Assembly: GCA_947359465.1 (NCBI GenBank)
Contig: OX375875.1
Location: forward strand, 10,633,038 to 10,697,037
Direction: 5' to 3'
DNA length: 64,000 nucleotides
From: Metellina segmentata
Taxonomy: Eukaryota > Arthropoda > Arachnida > Araneae > Tetragnathidae
Part shown: positions 22,683 through 33,287 of the stretch, one piece after another
Position numbering within the stretch: the first letter of the stretch is position 1
Layout of the letters: every line of letters starts with the position of its first letter
Notes under the pieces: generated by a model
Database searches by the model: none
What the model was told of the DNA's origin: nothing
What the model saw: only the letters and a program-made list of their open reading frames with translations
Program-made: the position numbers and the translations under genes

Positions 22683-24081
22683 CACTCATTGCTATAAAAA
22701 TTTGCGCACCAAGAAAAAGTCGTCAAAATGAAACGAAATTTTACACATGTAAGTACTACTTTAATATAAGTAAGTGATTAGAAAACCAAAAAAAGGATAA
22801 ATTATTGCAGAAAAAAAATCACAAATGAACGGAAGTTTTAGTACTCTGTTGGACCCCCACTAGCGCGAATGCACGATGCGATACGAGCGGGCATTGAGGC
22901 ATTCAAGTTCCGTATGATGTCCTGAGACATCTCGTTCCATAGATGCTGTAAGCGCGCCTCTAGTTCGACCAAACTCGTAGGGTGAACAACTTGCCGCCCC
23001 AAATGATCCCAGATATGCTCGATTAGTGACAAATCTGGGGATCGAGCAGGTCAGGGAAGGGTGGTAATGTGGCGGAGGCAGTCTTGTGACATCCTTGCTG
23101 TGTGTGGCCGAGCATTGTCTTGTTGAAAAATGGCTCCTGGTTGCCCTGCCATGAGTGGCATCACGTGTGGCTGAAGGATGTCATGGTCGTACCGCTGGGC
23201 TGTCATTGTGCCATGGATCAATATTAGGGGTGACCGTGTATCGTAAGCAATGGCACCCCATACCATTACACCAGCTGTGGGAGCGGTGTGTCGCTGTAAA
23301 GCGAAGGCAGGATTGAGGCGTTCACCACGGGGCCTCCACACACGCTGTCATCACTGCTCAAATTGAATCTAGATTCGTCGCTGAAGACAACCTGGTTCCA
23401 TTCCGTTGCAGTCCAATCCCGTCATGCGCGACACCACTCCAAACGGAGGCGTCGGTGGGTGGGTGTCATTGGCAGCGCACGTAATGGGCGCCGCGATACC
23501 AGATTTCCTTCATCCAGGCGCCTTGAGATTGTTCGGGAAGACACAGGGGCCCGTAGTGAAGGTGCTGCCTGTGTCTGGATAGCGGCCAATGAGGCAGTTG
23601 GCTCTACTCGTGTGTTTCGTATGATGTGACGGTCTTCTCGACGACTGGTCTGTCGAGGGCGTCTTGAGCCTGGTCGCCGTGTAAATGGAGTCTCTTCTGT
23701 CCACTGGTCCCAATATAGTAAAATCAGAACGGCCTACTTGACGAGCTACTCGCCGAGCTGACGACCCAGCTTCCATCATCCCGATGATTCTTCCCCCTCT
23801 CGAACTCTGACAGCTGCACATAATGTATTCGATGGCGGCGCAACAGCATGTTTACCTCAGCGTTTCTTTTGCAAAAGATTAAGTACACTCAAATAAGCCC
23901 TGCTTACCTGTTTTATACTCCAAGGAGAACGAAGTTCAACGCCCTCTAGTGGCATTACGCAATGCGCAATCACGCTGCATTTCTAATCATTTGCATTTCT
24001 GGCCGACATATACCTTTATGCCAAGTTTCGTTACGATCCCACAATTATTTCTTGATGCCCAAATTTTTATGGCAATGGGTG
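22683..24081 (-). mobile_element. Tc1-like transposon, full length
   Basis: Minus-strand 1399-bp element of the 4841-6016 family, with terminal repeats CACTCATTGCTATAAAAATT at the left and, inverted, a CACCCATTGCCATAAAAATT variant at the right. The right flank is TA (24082-24083); the left flank is GA, a probable mutation of TA. The untranslated leader (ctctagtggcattacgcaat region) and the complete 3' side are present, so this copy shows what the 4.8-kb copy lost. Confidence 0.93.
22838..23849 (-). pseudogene. Tc1-like transposase, frameshifted, 32-residue D-E spacing
   Basis: It starts at ATG 23849-23847 (MLLRRHRIHYVQLSEFERG). An extra G in a G run near 23800 shifts the frame, which continues as GRIIGMMEAGSSARRVARQV. 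A further shift follows in the central part. The catalytic half is well kept: MWRPRGERLNPAFALQRHTA, VMVWGAIAYDTRSPLILIHG, FQQDNARPHTARMSQDCLRH, then after one more frame change SPDLSLIEHIWDHLGRQV and a C-terminus ending ASGGPTEY. From the Asp of QQDN to the Glu of LIEH I count 32 intervening residues, two fewer than classical Tc1. All three acidic sites appear to be present, but the frameshifts preclude activity. Confidence 0.92.
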
Positions 24082-24613
24082 TATACTTGATAACGTGCAA
24101 CTTAATACCCATAAAATAATATACATGGTCTTTTAAAAGTTCCTATACAAACTTTAAGAAGACGGCGACCACAAAATTAAACCTTAACCACATAGAGAAT
24201 ATCTACAAGAGGATAACTTTGGTAGCCGATAATAGGCCGTGGGTGGACCCATCTTTTGGCCACTATAATCATCCGATTTATCATAGATGGATATCTTCCT
24301 CTGTAAATACCTCAAAGGCATATTGTATGTTACCATGACTAACTCCGAGGCTGACCTCATGGAAACAGTCATCAAGGCTTATAGTGTTCGTGAAAAGGCA
24401 GGAATTTCTGAATGTGTATGACAGTCCATGCGGTCAATGTCTTGTCAGGCATATATTACTGTTGATGATCTCAGCTTTGAGCACTTTTTATTAACTGTAC
24501 GTGTATCATTACTGTAAAACTACAAAATTAGGGCTAGTAAAAATGTAGATCATGTGCTTGCAATCTTTGTCTTGCATTTTAGTCTATTCTTCAGAACATT
24601 CCAGGTGGCGCCT
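24082..24613. other. Non-coding stretch
   Basis: A minus-strand 63-codon frame at 24184-24375 is not recognised. Nothing else supportable. Confidence 0.4.
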
Positions 24614-24785
24614 GTCGATAGGTAGTTCAATAACGTTGCACTGAAGCACTACAAAACGGGCTACTATGGTGGAGGTTCGGGAAAAAATCCTGAATGGAAA
24701 CATCCTAGTACACCTCGTAATTTTGAACCTTGGTCAGATGAAGAGGTCAACATCCCAGATGGCACCCCACTCTCCAAACGGGTGG
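24614..24785 (-). mobile_element. tRNA-derived SINE, diverged body fragment
   Basis: Minus-strand copy with blocks aacgttgcactgaagcacta, acgggctacta, cctcgtaattttgaaccttg, gtcagatgaagaggtcaaca and ggcaccccactctccaaac. The head is missing. The tail side shows gataggtagttc. Confidence 0.7.
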
Positions 24786-24852
24786 GTCTTGTAAACATAC
24801 AACTCTACGTTAAAACGGTTTAATTTTATGTGTGTGTTCTTACCTCCCCTTA

Positions 24853-25280
24853 CAGAGAAACAGTAAGTCAGTAAATGCTTTGTACGTAAGAACATTTTTT
24901 TTAATATAGCTAATTATTCCAAGTGTTTTGATTTCTAAGTGTATTGAAGAAAATAAAAGTATAACGTTCGTAGTCAAATGGTTAAAGCTTCAGTAAAACG
25001 ACTACTAAAGGAGGTTCAATCCAACCTTGACTATGGCCATTTCCGGAAGAACTAGACTTTATTCCTACCTCCACTTAAAGATCAGAGAAACAGTAAGTCA
25101 GTAAATGCTTTGTACGTAAGGACATATTTTTAAATATAGCTAATTATTCCAAGTGTTTTGGTTTATAAGTGTATTGAAGATAAAAAGTATAACGGTCATA
25201 GTCGAATGGTTAAAGTTTCAGTAAAAGGAATACTAAAGGAGGTTCAATTCCAACCTCATCTATGGCCATTTCCGGAAAGA
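24853..25280. repeat. 198-bp direct duplication, two copies
   Basis: Copy 1 (24853-25050) and copy 2 (25083-25280) align end to end at a 230-bp offset, from cagagaaacagtaagtcagt to tatggccatttccggaa. The few differences include small indels in A runs. The 32-bp spacer is unrelated. No coding content is evident. Confidence 0.93.
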
Positions 25281-26225
25281 TTAAAGACTCACTACTTATA
25301 TTTTTCTTATCGAACAAACAAGTTAGCTATACTGGTGCATCTTCATCTTTGCACTTGACGTAGAAGAGCTGACTTTAAAAAGTGAAAGACGGACACATTG
25401 AAGGAGGAAAGTATTTTTGTATATACTTGTGAGTTTTCCCTCAGGATTATTTTGGTCCAGACAGTCATGAAGTAGTCCTTCAGAAATGGCACAATATCTT
25501 TTTACTCAAATTTTTGCTAAGGCAACTTTTGGATTTTAACATCGTTTCGTTGAAGTTCGGCCTATTTATCGTTCTTTAAGTTTGTAACTTTCCAAATTAA
25601 TTTTGGATACCCGCGTTCTCCATCCCAAATATAAAACACTACTTTTAAAATGGTTTAATTTATGCCCTTTTCTGCAAAAGCGACATTTAGGATAATGAAG
25701 TAATAAATGTCCTAGGTCGTTAAATGATTCAAAGCTATGTACAGGGCAAATCGCATTCCTATTCTCTTCCAGAAAGGTTATTATCCAGTTAACAAAGGTC
25801 TTACTTCGACCAATCACCATCCATCATTCTAACATGTACTTCAAGAGCCTAAAAAAGACTGCGCCAACTTCATTGTTAAACAACTTTCAAGTCGTGAGAA
25901 ACTTTCAAAACTAGTTGTTTAACAATATCGATACTAATCCACAAGTTAATCTAAATCTTTTGGAAGGAGTAGTTAGATTTTGAATCGGTCTAACTTCGGT
26001 AAAAATTGTACTATATCCGATTCTAAGGCTCTGGGTTGAATACCGGTCTGTTAGTAGTAGAGTTTTGCAAATTATCGACATTCTGATACGGACGAATTTT
26101 GGACGTAAATCCTCAACACCGGTTTATTAACAGTTTTAGTTCTTGAGTTATTCTATATCTAGCTATTTTCAATCACATTTCCATTGATAACAATAAGCGT
26201 GATAGCAATTTCTGATTGGACGCGT
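25281..26225. other. Non-coding stretch
   Basis: An 84-codon minus frame (25566-25820) is not recognised. Nothing else supportable. Confidence 0.4.
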
Positions 26226-26529
26226 GGGGCGGAGCCCAGTTGAAAGAGCAACGGATAAGCAACCAAGTTCAAAATTCGATCCAGCCAAAGATCATCGTGT
26301 ACAAGGCGGCTGGTGGACGTTGAATCTGTAGTGGCCTCAAATGTCCTCAAATTGGCATGGTATGAAAGTTTGGAGAGTAAGAGTACAAGCTCAGTTGTTG
26401 TCCTAATCATCTGACAGTGGTACAATATTACATGGTGTTGTCCTTGGATCTTTCCCTTGGGGTGGATCCCGGAACATCACCAATAGCCCGTTGTGTTGCT
26501 CTAGTGTGACGTTGATAACCAACCTACCT
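26226..26529 (+). mobile_element. tRNA-derived SINE, type B head
   Basis: The head runs from gagcccagttgaaagagcaa through aagttcaaaattcgatccag (A-box-like and B-box-like). The linker ggcggctggtggacgttgaa and the body follow (caaatgtcctcaaattggca; gagtacaagctcagttgttg; atagcccgttgtgttgctct). The tail is aaccaacctacct. The Cys/His-like open frame on the minus strand here is only an antisense reading of the SINE. Confidence 0.8.
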
Positions 26530-26883
26530 GTTTAGACGGAATTATTTTTATCGAGTAAATATTTGCCAAGATTTAATCAGCAATTTATTTCCAACAAAAA
26601 TTCTTTCGAAGAAGCAGTCGGTTTTTACTTCCAACAGAAAACATCAAACGGACGAATTAAATCATGAGTCTAAACATATTAAGTGGATAGCCACGTTTGG
26701 ATATTATAAAGCATGTTACAACTGATTTTTGAGGATACATGCAATTATTGATGTAAATAAATTTATCGCTGAGGTATATTTTACAAATAAACTAAAATAG
26801 TAAAATATTTAGAGGCTAAGGAAACCAGTAATGATTTTTCAGAAAGGTAATACTCATCCATCACCAAAGCTTGTAATTTATTA

Positions 26884-27594
26884 CGAGGGAGTATCAATAA
26901 GTAAAGCACAAAATGTAAAAAATAATAACAATAAAAGCAATTAATGACAACAGGAAACAGATATGAAAGTATTACCCATTTATAACATTTCCACATAATT
27001 TCCATGCATGTTGAGGCATTTTTCCTAACGATGGATCAGTTTGAAAATCCCAGTCTCATAAAATTCCGTCGGCTGCGAGAAAAGCCACCTTCGCACAGCC
27101 CGTTTGAGTGTCGTCGTCAGAGTCAAACTTCTTACCGTCAAGGAACTTCTTTATGGTTCCTAACAGATGGAAATCGGAGGGTGCCAGGTCCAGGCTGTAT
27201 GGAAGGTGCTCCAAAACTTCCCAACCGAAACCCTGCACTTTTGCACGAACTAGGCGAGACACATGCGGACGAGCGATGTAGTGCAGCAGTCGAATGTGTT
27301 GATTTGTCGCACTGCGCTTTGGACCCATAAAGAAGTTCCTTGACGGTAAGAAGTTTGACTCTGACGACGACACTCAAACGGGCCGTGAGAAGGTGTCTCT
27401 TCTCGCAGCCGACGGAGTTTTATGAGACCGGGATTTTCAAACTGATCCATCGTTGGGGAAAATGCCTCAACATGCATGGAAATTACGTGGAAAAGTTATA
27501 AATGGGTAATACTTTCATATCTGTTTCCTACTGTCATTAATTGCTTTTATTGTTATTTTTTACATTATGTGCGTTATTTATTGATACTACCTCG
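26884..27594. mobile_element. Palindromic mariner derivative with two 3' ends
   Basis: A 711-bp element with TA on both sides (26882-26883 and 27595-27596). Its outermost bases are CGAGGGAGTATCAATAA at the left and, inverted, CGAGGTAGTATCAATAA at the right. The two arms (about 26884-27160 and 27322-27594, each about 275 bp) are inverted copies of the same mariner 3' end, including the same transposase C-terminus on both strands. Only about 160 bp between the arms is single copy. No 5' end of the parent mariner is present. Confidence 0.9.
26960..27330 (-). pseudogene. mariner (DD34D) transposase C-terminal fragment
   Basis: Minus-strand reading gives LLHYIARPHVSRLVRAKVQG, then WEVLEHLPYSLDLAPSDFHL and IKKFLDGKKFDSDDDTQTG, a mariner catalytic end. 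The third catalytic Asp (APSDFHL) is present. The second is lost: HYIARPH stands where HDNARPH is typical, so the Asp is Tyr. The spacing between these positions is 34 residues. The final part of this frame is duplicated on the opposite strand in the right arm (27330-27480). Confidence 0.85.
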
Positions 27595-27596
27595 TA

Positions 27597-28129
27597 CTTA
27601 GTAATAAAATCCAACGTAACACCATAACCTTATTTTAAAAGATTGCCCATTCTGCTCATAATTATTAAGCATCATTAGCTGTACACAAATTTCCACACCC
27701 GACAGCTAGAATGCGGAATTTCCTAATTATGACAAATTAGTGCAATAATTTTTTCCTCGACTGCAGGGAAACTTTCTTTTAAAAACTTAACAAGGTTCAA
27801 ATCTTGATCCGGCATAAAAGAAATTGCATTTCTAACTTTGGGGCTTACAATACGGCGGGCATTTGCAACAACTTCGTATTTACAGTTCACTGAAGTATGA
27901 TATTAAAAATAAGTCTAAAATAATAGCAAAATAGCTTAACTCAGAAAACTGGTAATGATTTTTTGAAAATGGTATTCCCACTAATCTCCAAATCTGATAA
28001 GGTCTAATTTGTCCTTATATATCAAGCAAATGGCCACAGAGCGACAAATCAAAACAAAACTTATTTTTGTGTTACCATTTTTTTAAATAAAAATATGTAA
28101 CAAGAGTTAAACAATGAATGTACTGAATA
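27597..28129. other. Non-coding stretch
   Basis: Nothing recognisable. Confidence 0.4.
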
Positions 28130-28790
28130 TTATCTAAATTTACAGCTGCGAGCAGAAGAGGTAACATCTATTGAAAGAAATAACACTAGCCCAATGAATA
28201 TAAACAATAATGCTAAGCATGCAATAACAACGACTATTCAAACAATTATTTAAAGTATATGTATATATATATTAAAAGTATAGAAACATTACAACGCATA
28301 TTAAAATAAATGAAACAATTGCTCAATGAATTTACAGCTTGTGAGTCAGAAAACGTATATCAAAATCTACTAAAAGCATTAATCCAGTGAAAATCAATGA
28401 AAATGTTGGGCATTAACTTACAATGGTTCTTCGAACAAATAAATGTATAGTTAGTTGAATTATGTTAAAGTGAATAAAGCATGGAAATCCCTAGAGATTT
28501 ATCTCAATATACAGATGAAATCAGAAGTTAAGTCGACTAAAATAAATGACTAACCCAATGAACATTCACGATACCACTACGCATTTACTAACAATGGTTC
28601 TTTAGACAAAACCATACAAGTTTAACAAGCATTATAAATAAAACAATGGATGCCCCAGACATTTGTCTGAATTTACAGCTGAATTCAGAAAGTAAATGTA
28701 ACTGAAAGTAATAACTAACCCAATGAGCATTAACGATAATATTACTCATTTACTAACAAGGGTTCTTCGAACAAACGACAAATACATAGC
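28130..28790. repeat. Four diverged tandem units of about 160-190 bp
   Basis: Anchor phrases recur in order: a cagct(t)gNgNgNcagaa-type phrase at about 28140, 28334, 28511 and 28674; taacccaatgaacatt-like at about 28188, 28388, 28551 and 28715; acaatggttcttcgaacaaa-like at about 28420, 28591 and 28757. The units are strongly diverged, so this is an old satellite-like or duplicated segment. Confidence 0.7.
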
Positions 28791-29290
28791 CTGAGATCCA
28801 AGATTCCTGCATCAAAACAAAGACTTATCTAACAAGCGCTTTTTGCTGCATTAGGGCCGAGTCAACAAACCTTCTTAAGTGACAACCAAATTGGTTCATA
28901 GATCTGTTAATTAAATGCGTAATGGTTAAGCTCACATTGGCCATTGCCCTCTCCGAGTCTTAACTACTTCTAGACCCAAATTTTTTACCCTCCGAGTGTT
29001 TTCGACCAAATACCTCGTCTATCAACATCCGGGAATTTTCGCTAATGACGAGATATCTGGTCCTTCACGATTTGGTCAGTTTTACTAATGCGAGATGCCT
29101 CGGAAAAAAATCGTGGGAGAAATGAAGATCCAGGTAGGCAAAACAAACTGCCCTAAAGCCAGAACTGGTGACAATTTCGAACAGTATTTTGCATCAGACA
29201 AGTCACTAAATCAGTTATACATCGCTGTTATCGACACAAATTTAAACCACCAGGATGGTTACGTACTAGACTATTTTCTGAGTACGTAGT
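28791..29290. repeat. Member of a dispersed repeat also present at 56320-56530
   Basis: The segment 29040-29275 (cgagatatctgg; atgaagatccaggtaggcaa; acaaactgcccta; caccaggatgg) aligns in order with 56319-56530 (gagatatctcgtc; tatgaaaatccaagtaggat; aacaaattgtgcc; catcaggagg). Divergence is high. The 64-codon frame at 29095-29289 is inside this repeat and is probably not a gene. Confidence 0.55.
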
Positions 29291-29586
29291 TGAATTAACG
29301 TCGCACTGCAGCAACACAACAACTGGGACCAATCCCGAAAAGAAATATGTGGGCTATTGGCGACGGTCCGGGATCAATCCCCGAAGGGCATAGATCACGG
29401 TCAGATAACGAGGTCAACACCCCCCATGAGCTGGCACACCACTCTCCAAACTTCCCCACCAAGCCATCGTAAAGACATTAGAGGCTAGGGCTGATTTAAT
29501 GTGCTCCTTTCCTGTACAGACCATCCGTATTGGACAGTGATTGGATCGAGTTCAACTCAAATTCGCAATCCTCCGGTTGTTAATAT
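29291..29586 (-). mobile_element. tRNA-derived SINE, type B, with internal rearrangement
   Basis: Minus-strand copy: attaacgtcgcactgcagca, gggctattggcgacggtccg, gagctggcacaccactctcc, and a head ending with gcaatcctccggttgttaat. The phrase around gggaccaatcccgaaaagaa at 29326 repeats part of the body found again at 29370, so a short internal duplication exists. Part of the ttttgaaccacgg block is deleted. Confidence 0.7.
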
Positions 29587-30208
29587 GTACTTCAAACTTT
29601 TCTACTTTTATTATTATTACAATACAATGCTATAATTCAACTGTGTTTATTATATTCAACCAGCACATCTGCGCTAAATTTCTTAGTTGCTTATAGTTAT
29701 TTGTTAGCTCTAACTCACGTTATATATCTACAAATTAAATAAATTTCGTCTAAATTTTGAAAGATTTCGTGAATTTCCTACTGACGTTGACACTTATTTG
29801 CAATAAAGTTATTTGCAAAAAGTTCACACCTCAGTTATGTTACCACAATTAGCTTCAAGATATCACTCTCTATTGCATCCCATTCACTTGTTCAAGGCGA
29901 TTGTTGTCCGAATATATTTTCACGTACTCTCATCATTTGCTTTTCTGGGGTAATTCCCAGATCTTCCAGATTTCTTATTGCGCTCTCTCTTCAAACTGCT
30001 GAAGAATTTCATTAGAGCGAAGAATCTTGCTCGAAGTTTGTGTAATATTGGTCCATAGCTGAAATCGAGGTGTTCAAACAAAGCTGAAAAATTGCTGGTT
30101 TATTTTTTCGCTTACTTATTTGTCAATGAATAAATAATATCCATTTTTATTGCCATGTACACGTTAGTGATACATAGAGTAAGATCCTAGACATAATATC
30201 CTATTTTA
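29587..30208. other. AT-rich non-coding stretch
   Basis: Nothing recognisable. Confidence 0.4.
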
Positions 30209-30216
30209 CAACTACT

Positions 30217-31384
30217 CAGGGGCGTATATAAGGGGAGGGCCGAGGGGGCCCGGGCCCCTCCCGAAATTTTAACTAAGCTCAATCATGGTAACTTTTTATT
30301 TTGAATTTTTTGAAATCGAATTTGTTATCCTGGCGGAAACAATTTTCTTAAAAAATTTTATTATTTGGACACATTTAAAACTAAACAGAGAAGCTATTTC
30401 CTTTCCCGAGTAAAGTAAACACAGTGGGCTGGACACAGGGATCACCAAAATTTATGATGGTTGATGAAAGGTGTGCTGTGACCACGTGGTTGTGAGAGTG
30501 CTACTTAACAGGGAACATTTTCTTCTTCCGCTGACTGCAGAATCCAATGGACACCCCCGACAGTTTTACGACTTTGCGAGGTAAAAAAAACCTCTGTCTA
30601 GCTTCCCAAACAACCTCTTGGGCATTTCACTTGTTTTACGACCCCAGCCTTAGAAATTGTAATGATGCGACCGTTAACCATTCGTTATATATGCATATTT
30701 TCAATAATAAAAATTTGGAAAGGAACAAAATGTATTTGAAACGTTTTGGGTAAAAAAGTTCTCAATTAAAAAAGAAAACAAAATTTAAATTTTTATTCCG
30801 TGTTCTAGTTCTATCAGTCATAATTAGTAAACTAATATCCAGATACTCATACATTAAACAAAGAAATTTCTATTGAGATAGAAATAAAAAGTAAATTACC
30901 TATCCATCAACTTTAAGAGTGGGCCCCCTGTATATAAAAACGAATTATAGAATATTTTAAATAAGTAAACAAGTTACTTTTTTCCAATTAAAGAAATGCA
31001 TATATTTCACTATAAAAGTAATATTTAAAATTATATTTCTCAATTTCTAAAAATACATTTAAACTGTTCTTTTTTTTTAATCTGTGTCTGACCTTCTATT
31101 CCTTTTAATATCCATGCAGGTTTTTAGTCATTATTATATACACTGACATTATTTAAAATGCATAACTACCTATTTTTAGAAATAAATTTTAAACAATTTG
31201 AGAATTTCAAATTGTTGTTGGAAATATATTGAATTGTTATTATTTATTCAAATTGATATCCTGAAGTCCTAAATAGCTTTCGAATCTTTGCTTCCCCCAA
31301 AATTAATACATTTGTACGATGTATACTAAATTGCTTTCAATAATATTTGGCACCCCCCGAAATAAACTCCTATATACGCCACTG
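30217..31384. mobile_element. hAT-type nonautonomous element with near-perfect 8-bp TSD
   Basis: A 1168-bp element with termini CAGGGGCGTATATAAGGGGA and, inverted from the right, CAGTGGCGTATATAGGAGTT. Flanks are CAACTACT (30209-30216) and AAACTACT (31385-31392), identical at 7 of 8 positions. Inside the left end a GC-rich inverted repeat (gagggggcccgggcccctc) stands out in the AT-rich context. The interior has no transposase; the 68-codon frame at 30547 matches nothing. CAG(T/G)GGCGTA termini and 8-bp TSDs are typical of hAT. Confidence 0.85.
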
Positions 31385-31659
31385 AAACTACTAGTTTACA
31401 ACTTTCATTACTTCTATTTACTACCCACTACTTCAATATTACTTTAATTCAATATTTCTCAATATGCATTCCATGTTTTTCACTTCTATTAATAAGAACA
31501 CGAACATTTTCAACTTCAAAAGTTTTAGATGGGTAAATTAGGTGGTACAGTTAGAAACTAATACGCTGACAAAAAAGATGGGGAAGGATGGTGTCAACAA
31601 GGGCAAAAAGTAAAAATCGGTAGTTCCTTAGTACTTAACTACTTACACCATATTCTTAA

Positions 31660-32052
31660 CCCCTTGGGTACATTTGACGACTGAGAATTGTCATGAACTT
31701 GTTTTGCCTCAGTTACGGATGAAGAGTTTAATTCGTCATTCAAACAAGGACAAAATTAAACATGTACATTCTTGTTCATGGCAAGAGAGATTGGTGTTAC
31801 GAGACTCCTTGAATCAAATTATTCAATCGTTCTCTACAAAAATACACTTTATTTAATCCGACTCCATACATAGAAATATTTACACGGCTGAGTTATCAGA
31901 CATTCTTTTTTGGAATGAACGCGGAGATCAGAAGCAGTGAGATCTCTCTCATACTGTTGCCATTCTTACCAAACGAAACCATACGAAAATATAACAGTAT
32001 GTGAAAACGATAATCCGAACTACTTTTTTCAAATAAATCTGTACCCAAGGGG
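31660..32052. mobile_element. piggyBac-type MITE (TTAA target)
   Basis: A 393-bp element starting CCCCTTGGGTACA and ending with the exact inverse TGTACCCAAGGGG. TTAA sits directly outside both ends (31656-31659 and 32053-32056). Perfect 13-bp TIRs beginning with CCC and TTAA duplication are the hallmarks of piggyBac. A 60-codon frame inside shows no transposase similarity, so the element is nonautonomous. Confidence 0.88.
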
Positions 32053-32704
32053 TTAACTAAAAACTAGATTTCCTAAAAATAAAGTGAAGTAGTGAAGAAA
32101 AATTTATGTCTTTCCAGTTACGATATTGCGGCAGACTGTCAATAATTCTTCAAAAAAAGTATTTCTTGGACAAGAAATTTCGTTCGTATAAGCACAATCT
32201 ATTAATTTTTACTATTTCTTAAAGAGACCAATGACTGGACTCTCTAACATCAGCATACATCCCATACCTAGTGTTGTGACACACTGCCAATTTAAATTAG
32301 TGAGGTAAGGACGAATAGATTATGTCACCAAGATGACCTGTCTATATACCGAGCATGGCATTTTATTTTATCTCTACTATTATAGAGAAAAATGTTTGTC
32401 TGTGCCTCTGTATACTGTCCTGATGAATGTATGGCAAATAATGAAATTTGGCACACAGGTAGTCCGATTTTTTTTATGCCATTTGTGTCCAGCCCGAATT
32501 TTAAAATTTAATCTAGAACATTCTAAATTTAATTAATTTTTTTTTTCACCTTTCTTCTCTCCGTAATATGACGTCATTGAAGGACTTTGCGATTTTCGAC
32601 CACTGTCATCACAAGCGTTTTTCGTCTTAATGCCTTTCGAACCATGCCAAGTTTTCCCATTCTAGCGTGTTTTGATTTACATTGTTGATAAGTCACTTCG
32701 AGGC

Positions 32705-33233
32705 CATGACGGCCCAAAAAGATCAGTAAAACTTCAAAAACATTTATTTAAAAAAAAATTAATAGACCTACAGCAAAACTAGTCACAACAATAGATAGAA
32801 TAACTCAAAATGTTTTATTCTACCTTCCTTTTTCTCTACTATAAAGTTTCACGTGAGATCCTTTCGTAGCACGAATAATATCACTACGATATTCCAATTC
32901 AAGCCACGAACGTTTCAGCATGCTAACATCAACAGTAGGTACAGCTGTGTGGATCTCTTGTTTCAGTTCCACGACACTGTTAACTTTTTCTGGGTACACA
33001 GCATCTTTTACATAACCCCAAAAGAAAAAGTCTAGTGGAGTAATGTCAGTCCGAGAGACGGCCATGCTATGGGACCATCCCTGCCAGTCCAACGCTGTGG
33101 GAATGATCAGAAATACACTGTAGAAAAACTTTTTGAGTTATTCTATCTTTTGTTGCGAGTAGTTTTACTGTAGGCCTATTCTTTTTTTTTATATAAACTT
33201 TTGAAGTTGTACTGATTTTTTTGGGACACCCTG
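32705..33233 (-). mobile_element. mariner-like element with long (about 110 bp) inverted repeats
   Basis: The right end reads inward as CAGGGTGTCCCAAAAAAATC and is followed by TA. The left end (catgacggcccaaaaagatc) is a degraded version. The similarity is not confined to the tip: aacttcaaaa, a poly-A/T stretch, (g)aatag(g/a)cctacag(t/c)aaaact, and agatagaataactcaaaa occur in the same order in both ends, so each arm is about 110 bp. Most of the transposase is missing. CAGGGTGTCCC termini are common on arthropod mariner-like elements. Confidence 0.82.
32820..33092 (-). pseudogene. mariner-like transposase, C-terminal fragment
   Basis: The 90-residue reading contains RTDITPLDFFFWGYVKDAVY, matching the PRSPDLTPLDFFLWGYVKD block of a widespread arthropod mariner-like family. 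The LDFF Asp is the third catalytic residue. The tail region (RSDIIRATKGSHVKLY) also fits. The DNA-binding domain and first two Asp sites have been deleted between the long TIRs. The family's N-terminal half is seen separately at 42258-42620, but nothing shows that the two derive from one copy. Confidence 0.8.
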
Positions 33234-33287
33234 TATATCCACTGAAATACTTGAAGAAAAGGGCATTCAATATTCCTTTATCTTTAT

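Noticed and set aside
27004..27477. Two similar open frames on opposite strands that look like a duplicated gene
   Set aside because: Both are antisense readings of the mariner inverted arms; the real reading is the transposase fragment.
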